Source of the DNA: Bacillota bacterium
Lineage (GTDB): Bacteria; Bacillota; Clostridia; Lachnospirales; Lachnospiraceae
Length of the DNA stretch: 10,787 nt
Direction: 5' to 3'
Assembly (NCBI GenBank): GCA_023415595.1
Contig: JAEZJW010000172.1
Coordinates: 1 to 10,787 of the forward strand
In this document: piece after piece, positions 6,186-10,787 of the stretch
How the letters are laid out: each line of letters begins with the position of its first letter
Position numbering within the stretch: the first letter of the stretch is position 1
Notes under the pieces: model-generated
Told to the model about the DNA's origin: nothing
What the model saw: only the letters and a program-made list of their open reading frames with translations
The model's database searches: none
Program-made: the position numbers and the translations under genes

Positions 6186-8015
6186 TTACCTGATTTCGTC
6201 CTCGATCCGCATCATATTGCTGCCCTCGGAATTGTAATAGTATTCATAACCGCCGAATACTGTCAGTCTCACTGCACAACCATAATCCAGACGGGTGAGG
6301 TCCGCTGCATATGCCTCTTCAAATAAATACTCAGGCTCACTTCCTTTACAGCTGTAGTTCAGAACACCGCTTTCTCCCGGGATATCTGTCTGGAAGAAGG
6401 CACCGGAATAATCCCCATTGCTCATCAATGCATAGACTCCCCCGGCTATCTTTAATGCTTCCTTATCACCTTCCTTATAGAATAGCTCTTCCCCGATCAA
6501 ATAATAGACCTGAGAAAGGTCAGCGGTGGCAATGAAGCTGTTCATCTGATTGACAAGATCGGTTTCCCGGCATTTGCCTGAAATATCACTCACCTTCTTA
6601 ATGCTCCCCTCCGAGGTAGTGTATAACAGGCTGTTTCCATCGGAGGATAGTGCTATCTGGCACTCCGGATCCACCCGGCATATCATCTCTGCTTCATCCT
6701 TTTGATTGATCCTTCGGACGGTACCATCGCTGCAGCGGATCAGCTTATTCTGAAAGGATTTGTAGCTATGGGTCATAATCATTCTATCATAATGATTATA
6801 GGCCTGATACTGATAGGGCAGGATAATCTCCGTAGCTGCTGTTCTCGTGACCGTATGAATCTCATCACTACCGTCATAAAGATAGGTATCTCTCCCATCG
6901 GAATAGAGCATTTCAGAATAATCCTGATTCATCCACATAAAATTCATATTAAGAGTCTCTAGTAACTTGGTATCCTTCCCATTCCTTCTTGCATGCAGGG
7001 AATTAATTACATTATTCTCTAAATCATAATTATAGTAATAAAGATACTCTGCATTATTTGAGACTGCCATTACGACCAGATCATCCCCCAGGGATTCAGG
7101 ATCCTCACCGTCCTTCATAAGGAAGGTTTCAATTTCTCTGTTATCACCCGTTCCGTAATTCTCAGGTATTAAAGTATAGGTCAGGGTCTTTCCGTCGGGA
7201 GAAACCTTTATCAGTCCGATTTGCTGATCCTCTACTTGTAATAGCAGAACTTCCTTCTTTGTCTTCCTGTCATACCGGTACATCCCATATTCGCCATACA
7301 GCATTTTCTTGGAATAAAAAAGATATCTGCCGTCTGCCGACATATCAAATACACTGTTATTAATAGAAAGCTTCATACTATCCTCGTCATTGACATAGTA
7401 CTGTTCAAAATTGCCACTCTCATTCGGTTTCATAAAATATATCACTGCGGCGGATTTATCCCGGCTATATTGTGAGAAGGCGGATTGATCGAAGGTATGG
7501 ATGGTATCCCCTTTACGGTTTAGGATCAGGGTTTTATTCCCTGTGGAGTAAACCTGTATCGCTTGGCTGGACAGCTCATAGAAAACAGAGGTCGGTTTAT
7601 CCTTCAGAAAGAAAGTGTAGGCAAGAATGCCGGCTGTTACTAATACAGCCAAACCGAGAAGCAGCTTCGGCTTTAAGAACGCCCTGACGGGCTTTGTCTG
7701 CTGTTTCTTAATTGAGGGCTTCTCTTCTTCCTCCGAGTAAGAATACTTTCGTACGTCTCCCTCCCCGTTTTCCTTCCCATTTTCCAGTCGGATTCCCTCC
7801 CTATGTTCCGGTCCTCTCCTGCTCACTATGCCCTTCGCTGCATCAGCAGACCGAACCGTCGGCCTGATATATTCAGAATCTCTGCTAGCAAAACCCGGAT
7901 CATCCTCTATATGAAAGATCCTGTTTTCTTCTGTTCCTGACGTGACACGGCTGCCGCAATTCGGGCAGTATTTTATCCCGGGCTCGGATTGAAATCCACA
8001 TTTCTCACATTTCAT
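6186..8015 (-). CDS. Zinc-ribbon membrane protein with extracellular beta-propeller-like domain
   Basis: This is a 609-residue protein of unknown function. The N-terminus is a zinc ribbon with Cys3, Cys6, Cys17 and Cys20 (CEKC...CPNC). A polar, charged, probably disordered linker (about 25-110) follows, then a Lys/Arg-rich flank and one transmembrane helix at about 117-137. The remaining 470 residues should lie outside the cell by the positive-inside rule. They contain repeated units such as SADGRYLFYS, SPDGKTLTYT and SSDGNSLLYT, with many Tyr/Asp pairs, resembling TolB/WD40-like propeller blades. ATG at 8015 has GGAG seven bases upstream. Similar zinc-ribbon plus single-helix architectures are common in Firmicutes, usually uncharacterised. 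The gene is separated from the importer permease by 142 bases and need not be functionally linked. Roles in envelope sensing or protein interaction are guesses. Confidence 0.85.
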   Translation of the reverse strand: MKCEKCGFQSEPGIKYCPNCGSRVTSGTEENRIFHIEDDPGFASRDSEYIRPTVRSADAAKGIVSRRGPEHREGIRLENGKENGEGDVRKYSYSEEEEKPSIKKQQTKPVRAFLKPKLLLGLAVLVTAGILAYTFFLKDKPTSVFYELSSQAIQVYSTGNKTLILNRKGDTIHTFDQSAFSQYSRDKSAAVIYFMKPNESGNFEQYYVNDEDSMKLSINNSVFDMSADGRYLFYSKKMLYGEYGMYRYDRKTKKEVLLLQVEDQQIGLIKVSPDGKTLTYTLIPENYGTGDNREIETFLMKDGEDPESLGDDLVVMAVSNNAEYLYYYNYDLENNVINSLHARRNGKDTKLLETLNMNFMWMNQDYSEMLYSDGRDTYLYDGSDEIHTVTRTAATEIILPYQYQAYNHYDRMIMTHSYKSFQNKLIRCSDGTVRRINQKDEAEMICRVDPECQIALSSDGNSLLYTTSEGSIKKVSDISGKCRETDLVNQMNSFIATADLSQVYYLIGEELFYKEGDKEALKIAGGVYALMSNGDYSGAFFQTDIPGESGVLNYSCKGSEPEYLFEEAYAADLTRLDYGCAVRLTVFGGYEYYYNSEGSNMMRIEDEIR

Positions 8016-8279
8016 AGTTAATCTCCAATACTGTTGTAGCCGAATGGTTCCTTCAACTCAGCTTTATTCCATGCAATGCCTTCCACAGCTTCTATCTGAT
8101 ACGAATATTACCATATTGAGGGAATCAATTCAATATCACGGAACAAGCTTATGTAATTGTAAGAAAATATTAATGAATTCCGGTCTGAAGTGCACCCAAA
8201 CATTCGGCAATGAAGCTGATGTCCGTCATTTCTTAATTGGTTTAAAGTAAACTCGAGGAGCATTACCAGGTTGTCAGTT

Positions 8280-8301
8280 GTCTATAATTGTTTAAATAGA
8301 C
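8280..8301. promoter_or_regulatory. Inverted repeat overlapping the -35 box, candidate operator
   Basis: GTCTAT (8280-8285) and ATAGAC (8296-8301) form a 6-bp inverted repeat with a 10-base spacer. The right arm covers most of the -35 hexamer of the paiA-like promoter. A dimeric repressor bound here would block RNA polymerase. The binding protein is unknown. Confidence 0.4.
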
Positions 8302-8325
8302 ATTATTCATAAGATAGGATATAAT
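8297..8325 (+). promoter_or_regulatory. Sigma-70/SigA-type promoter for the paiA-like gene
   Basis: TAGACA (8297-8302, five of six matches to TTGACA) and a perfect TATAAT (8320-8325) are separated by the ideal 17 bases. Transcription would start near 8332, giving a leader of about 87 bases before the ATG at 8419. Confidence 0.72.
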
Positions 8326-8418
8326 AAGCCAAATCCTGCGGAAGGGCTATTCTGTTTATACTTACGCATATATAAAGCAAGATTACTAAACATGAAATTC
8401 TACAAAGAGGTGTAAATA

Positions 8419-8937
8419 ATGAAATTAATTTTCAGAGAATGCGGAGTGGAGGACCTAGTTACACTCCATAAACTATCTTGCAAGACCTATAGCGATACCT
8501 TCGGATCTATGAATACACCAGCCAATCTGAAGGCTTATCTTGAGGAAGCCTATGACATGAGTAAACTGCGTGCTGAATTATCAGATCATAATTCCAGTTT
8601 CTATTTTCTTTATTATAAGGAGGAGTTATCAGGTTATCTTAAGCTGAATGAATACAAGGCACAAACTGATCTCAATGACCCGCAGTCAATTGAGATTGAG
8701 AGAATATATGTAGCAAAAGAATTTCAGGGAAAGGGATTGGGCAACGTCCTAATGAGTAAAGCAATCGACCTTGCAAAAGAGCGGAAAAAGATCTACCTTT
8801 GGCTTGGTGTCTGGGAAAAGAACGATAAGGCTATTTTATTCTATACGAAGAATGGATTTTATGAGATTGGAAAGCACTCTTTTTATATGGGTGAAGAGGA
8901 ACAGACCGATCTGATTATGCGTAAAGATTTATTATAG
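8419..8937 (+). CDS. paiA: PaiA-like GNAT N-acetyltransferase (polyamine acetyltransferase family)
   Basis: This cytoplasmic enzyme of 172 residues transfers acetyl from acetyl-CoA to an amine. The central GNAT motif A runs from about 91 to 120: IEIERIYV, then the acetyl-CoA pyrophosphate loop QGKGLG (103-108) and a helix. Motif B contains WLGVWEKNDKAILFYTKNGF, and the C-terminus HSFYMGEEEQTDLIM is almost the same as in Bacillus subtilis PaiA as I recall it, which has the same length. PaiA acetylates spermidine and spermine and was first linked to control of degradative enzymes and sporulation. The start has AGAGGTG six bases upstream. It is a single-gene plus-strand unit between minus-strand genes, with its own strong promoter. 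No paiB neighbour is present. The gene and its leader look more AT-rich than their neighbours, which might point to separate acquisition. Confidence 0.88.
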   Translation: MKLIFRECGVEDLVTLHKLSCKTYSDTFGSMNTPANLKAYLEEAYDMSKLRAELSDHNSSFYFLYYKEELSGYLKLNEYKAQTDLNDPQSIEIERIYVAKEFQGKGLGNVLMSKAIDLAKERKKIYLWLGVWEKNDKAILFYTKNGFYEIGKHSFYMGEEEQTDLIMRKDLL

Positions 8938-8980
8938 TTATTCAATGTAATTCAGATCTTAAGCTACATTATAAAAGCAA

Positions 8981-9053
8981 GTGTCACAGGGGGGACAGGG
9001 ATGTCGTCACGAATTAGTGTGACGACATCCCGTACCCTTGTCACCCCTGTCAC
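8981..9053. repeat. Palindromic REP/MITE-like element
   Basis: The core is a perfect 13-bp inverted repeat, GGGATGTCGTCAC (8998-9010) and GTGACGACATCCC (9019-9031), with an 8-base loop. Outer arms GTGTCACAGGGGGGACA (8981-8997) and, on the other strand, GTGACAGGGGTGACA (9039-9053) pair imperfectly. G-runs with GTGAC/GACA ends are typical, in my experience, of small dispersed palindromes in clostridial genomes that are thought to be moved by IS200-like (RAYT) transposases. No transposase is in the window. The hairpin may also terminate or protect the two convergent transcripts. Confidence 0.65.
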
Positions 9054-10231
9054 CTAATATAAAGCGAGCTATAGATGATCTGACGGAGCTTACGGATCAG
9101 AACAGGATTACCTCCCGCACACTTCTGGATCATGTAGAGCACGACCAGCTTCTCCTTCGGGTCGATGAAGAAATAATTCCCGGTCCAGCCATCCCAGCCA
9201 TACTCTCCAACTGTTCCGTTCGTAACACCCTTGATCGGATCTATCAGGCTTCTCATTAGATTACCATAGCTGTAGCCGTACTGTGTGTCCCAGTTATAGG
9301 TGACTGCCTGTTCCTTTGTCAGCTGGGGGGTGGACATGTATTCCACGGTCTTAGCCCCAAGTATCCGGGTCCCGCGATAGGTTCCCCCGTTCGCCAGCAT
9401 CAATGCGAATCTGGAATAATCCTCCACTGTGGAGAATAATCCTGCTCCTCCCGATTCGAAGGCCGGTGAAACAGTGCGATCCTCAATGCATAGGAAGCTG
9501 TCCTTGAAGACCTCCAGCATACCGGAAGCATTATTATATTGGTAGTTGGCTGCGAAACGATTCAGCTTCTCCTCCGGTACATAGAAGGCTGTGTCCTTCA
9601 TGCCCAGCGGTTCAAATATTTCCTCTCTCAGGAATTCACCCAGCTTCTTACCGGATACCACCTCAATGACTGCTCCAAGAATATCTGCGGAAGCACCATA
9701 CCGCCATCTCTCACCGGGTTGGAATTCCAAAGGAACTTTACCGACCCGATTACAGAATTCAATCGTGGATACCGGTTTTCCGTTCTTCGCTTCCTGGTCC
9801 ATTTCGTCATACAGCTTTCCCATCAGCCTGCCGGACTCAAAGGTATCATCAGGATAAGCCACCCCGGAGGTCATATTCAGCAAATCCTGTATCGTTACAT
9901 CTCTGACCGTATCAACCAACCCCTGCTCCGTCCATACCTTCTGGTTCCGGAAGCCTTCTAAGTAATCCGATACCGGAGCCAACAGCTGAAGCAGTCCCCG
10001 TTCAAATAAAATCATGACTGCAGCAGCCGTAACCGGCTTTGTCATAGAGAACAAGCGATAAATGGTATCCTCAGCCATGGGTAATCCCTTCTCCCTGTCC
10101 GCATAACCCAGTCTCTCTTCATATACGGTTTCGTTCTCATGGATGACCCTGATGGCTGCACCGACGATTGCTCCTGCCTCCAACTCCTTCTGTATTACCG
10201 GTTTTAAATATTTCAGCTGATCACGATTCAT
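9050..10231 (-). CDS. Serine hydrolase, class C beta-lactamase/family VIII esterase fold
   Basis: This 393-residue protein has the penicillin-recognising serine hydrolase fold (Beta-lactamase Pfam family). The nucleophile Ser62 and base Lys65 form the motif SMTK. The second catalytic element is Tyr178 in WRYGASADILG, the YxS/YSx form of esterases rather than the YAN of AmpC. The third box is replaced by GWDGWTGNYFFIDP, typical of family VIII esterases and related peptidases. No signal peptide is seen, so it is probably cytoplasmic and unlikely to give beta-lactam resistance. ATG at 10231 is chosen because AGGAGG lies eight bases upstream. The open frame extends 50 codons further to 10381, but that part looks non-coding. 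The stop TGA (9050-9052) and probably the last codons lie at or in the palindromic element. Substrate unknown. Confidence 0.87.
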   Translation of the reverse strand: MNRDQLKYLKPVIQKELEAGAIVGAAIRVIHENETVYEERLGYADREKGLPMAEDTIYRLFSMTKPVTAAAVMILFERGLLQLLAPVSDYLEGFRNQKVWTEQGLVDTVRDVTIQDLLNMTSGVAYPDDTFESGRLMGKLYDEMDQEAKNGKPVSTIEFCNRVGKVPLEFQPGERWRYGASADILGAVIEVVSGKKLGEFLREEIFEPLGMKDTAFYVPEEKLNRFAANYQYNNASGMLEVFKDSFLCIEDRTVSPAFESGGAGLFSTVEDYSRFALMLANGGTYRGTRILGAKTVEYMSTPQLTKEQAVTYNWDTQYGYSYGNLMRSLIDPIKGVTNGTVGEYGWDGWTGNYFFIDPKEKLVVLYMIQKCAGGNPVLIRKLRQIIYSSLYIR

Positions 10232-10369
10232 GTATTTTGCCTCCTGCATCATTATCTGATTTTCCATTCTAATATTGACTGTTTTAGATCTGATGATGTC
10301 CTTCTTATACTGTCTCATCATAACTCTTTTAAAGCAAAAAATAAAGAACGAATTGCAGCCGCAGTGGAT

Positions 10370-10375
10370 ATTATA
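10370..10375 (-). promoter_or_regulatory. Candidate -10 box for the serine hydrolase gene
   Basis: The minus strand reads TATAAT here, about 140 bases upstream of the hydrolase start, just after the terminator of the preceding gene. No good -35 is found at 16-18 bases. It lies inside an imperfect palindrome with GTGG (10364-10367) and CCAC (10378-10381) ends, which could be an operator. Confidence 0.3.
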
Positions 10376-10410
10376 ACCCACTAATTTGCCTGATCAGGAT
10401 ACAAAAATAA

Positions 10411-10436
10411 AGCTCGGAGCTGTGCGGCTCCGAGCT
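10411..10436 (-). terminator. Intrinsic terminator of the binding-protein gene
   Basis: AGCTCGGAGC (10411-10420) and GCTCCGAGCT (10427-10436) form a perfect 10-bp GC-rich stem with a 6-base loop. On the minus strand the stem is followed by TTATTTTTGT. It lies 41 bases after the stop codon of the solute-binding protein gene, so that gene ends its transcript here. Confidence 0.88.
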
Positions 10437-10476
10437 GATTAACGTACTATTCTTTATTATTTATACGTTATAACTC

Positions 10477-10787
10477 TTATTTGATTGTTGTGATATCGGA
10501 ACCGAACCATTTGGTTGAGATCTTCTCTACAGTTCCATCCTTCTTCAGATCCTTTAATGCATCCTCAACTGCTTTGCTGAGCGCCTCATCTCCCTTACGG
10601 AAACCGACTGCATATTCCTCTGCAACTAGGCTGTCATCCAGAACAACATAATCCTTGCCAAGATCATTGATCATATAATTAGCCATTACGGAATCCATCA
10701 GAACCGCATCAGAGCTTCCGGTTTCCAGATCCAGCAGCGCAGTGGTGTAATCTCCGAGACTGATTACCTCGCCGAGAGAATCCTTGA
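10477..10787 (-). CDS. Amino acid ABC transporter substrate-binding protein, C-terminal part (SBP_bac_3)
   Basis: This is the last 102 residues of a solute-binding protein that captures an amino acid outside the cell and delivers it to an ABC importer. The visible part includes LGDYTTALLDLETGSSDAV, MDSVMANYMIND and YAVGFRKGDEALSKAVEDAL, ending with KDGTVEKISTKWFG. These are hallmark stretches of the C-terminal half of family 3 binding proteins (GlnH/FliY/HisJ type). The signal peptide or lipobox, N-terminal lobe and start lie beyond the right edge. A strong terminator follows, so it is not co-transcribed with downstream genes in this window. It may be the missing receptor for the permease and ATPase at 4560-6043, 4.4 kb away on the same strand, or it may serve another importer to the right. 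Confidence 0.9.
   Translation of the reverse strand, partial: KDSLGEVISLGDYTTALLDLETGSSDAVLMDSVMANYMINDLGKDYVVLDDSLVAEEYAVGFRKGDEALSKAVEDALKDLKKDGTVEKISTKWFGSDITTIK

Larger units (their letters stand above)
8016..8418. other. AT-rich intergenic region between divergent zinc-ribbon gene and paiA-like gene
   Basis: This 403-base gap holds the promoters of two divergent genes. On the plus strand there is a near-consensus promoter at 8297-8325. On the minus strand, TTGAAT (8128-8133) and TAATAT (8105-8110), 17 bases apart, are a weak candidate for the zinc-ribbon gene. An open frame at 8044-8250 could encode 68 residues, but it has no clear ribosome binding site and no recognisable domain, so I do not call it a gene. 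It may be a decayed remnant. Confidence 0.5.

Noticed and set aside
8044..8250. Plus-strand open frame of 68 codons in the gap before the paiA-like gene
   Set aside because: No ribosome binding site, no recognisable domain, mixed composition, and it overlaps the likely promoter region of the divergent zinc-ribbon gene.
9591..9857. Plus-strand open frames opposite the serine hydrolase (9539-9961, 9591-9857)
   Set aside because: They are mirror frames of a well-supported gene, with no ribosome binding sites or domains.
9050..10231. AmpC-type antibiotic resistance beta-lactamase
   Set aside because: No signal peptide, YGAS instead of YAN, and a GWDGWTG box instead of KTG; these fit an esterase or peptidase-like serine hydrolase.
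10232..10381. N-terminal extension of the serine hydrolase to 443 residues
   Set aside because: A perfect AGGAGG precedes the internal ATG at 10231, the extra residues do not look like a signal peptide or family sequence, and the extension would overlap the candidate promoter.
1..10787. CRISPR arrays, tRNAs, rRNAs, integrases, phage genes
   Set aside because: I found no regularly spaced repeats, no cloverleaf-like sequences and no such proteins on either strand.

Overview
The window looks like a chromosomal stretch from a low-to-moderate-GC Gram-positive anaerobe of the Clostridia, probably Lachnospiraceae-like. This rests on strong AGGAGG-type ribosome binding sites, Vex/Vnc-type and polar amino acid ABC transporters, a zinc-ribbon membrane protein of a kind common in Firmicutes, and a PaiA-type acetyltransferase that closely resembles the Bacillus protein as I remember it. 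No taxonomic marker gene is present, so this is an inference. There are no rRNAs, tRNAs, CRISPR arrays, integrases or transposases.

Left part (1-4540): a minus-strand ABC export module, consisting of a four-helix FtsX/MacB-type permease followed by its ATPase, which runs off the left edge. It diverges from a plus-strand two-component system, an OmpR-family regulator whose stop overlaps the start of its sensor kinase (ATGA). The 222-base divergent intergenic region carries four GTGA direct repeats about one helical turn apart, a plausible regulator operator. The arrangement recalls the pneumococcal vex123-vncRS locus. A hairpin at 4497-4523 terminates the convergent units.

Middle part (4560-8015), all minus strand: a zinc-ribbon membrane protein with a large probable beta-propeller outside the cell, then a permease and an ATPase of a polar amino acid importer. 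A perfect 11-bp hairpin lies between permease and ATPase. No substrate-binding protein gene adjoins the permease. The only one seen is a truncated gene at the far right edge (10477-10787), followed by its own terminator.

Right part (8016-10787): an AT-rich gap with a near-consensus promoter and overlapping inverted repeat drives a plus-strand paiA-like polyamine/GNAT acetyltransferase. It converges with a minus-strand serine hydrolase of the class C beta-lactamase/family VIII esterase fold. Between them is a small palindromic element (about 8981-9053) resembling REP/MITE-type repeats, and the hydrolase stop codon lies inside it.

The most interesting signals are the divergent regulatory region, the palindromic repeat that supplies a stop codon, the importer separated from a binding protein, and the zinc-ribbon/propeller protein. 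I see no convincing wholly new system; most genes belong to known families.
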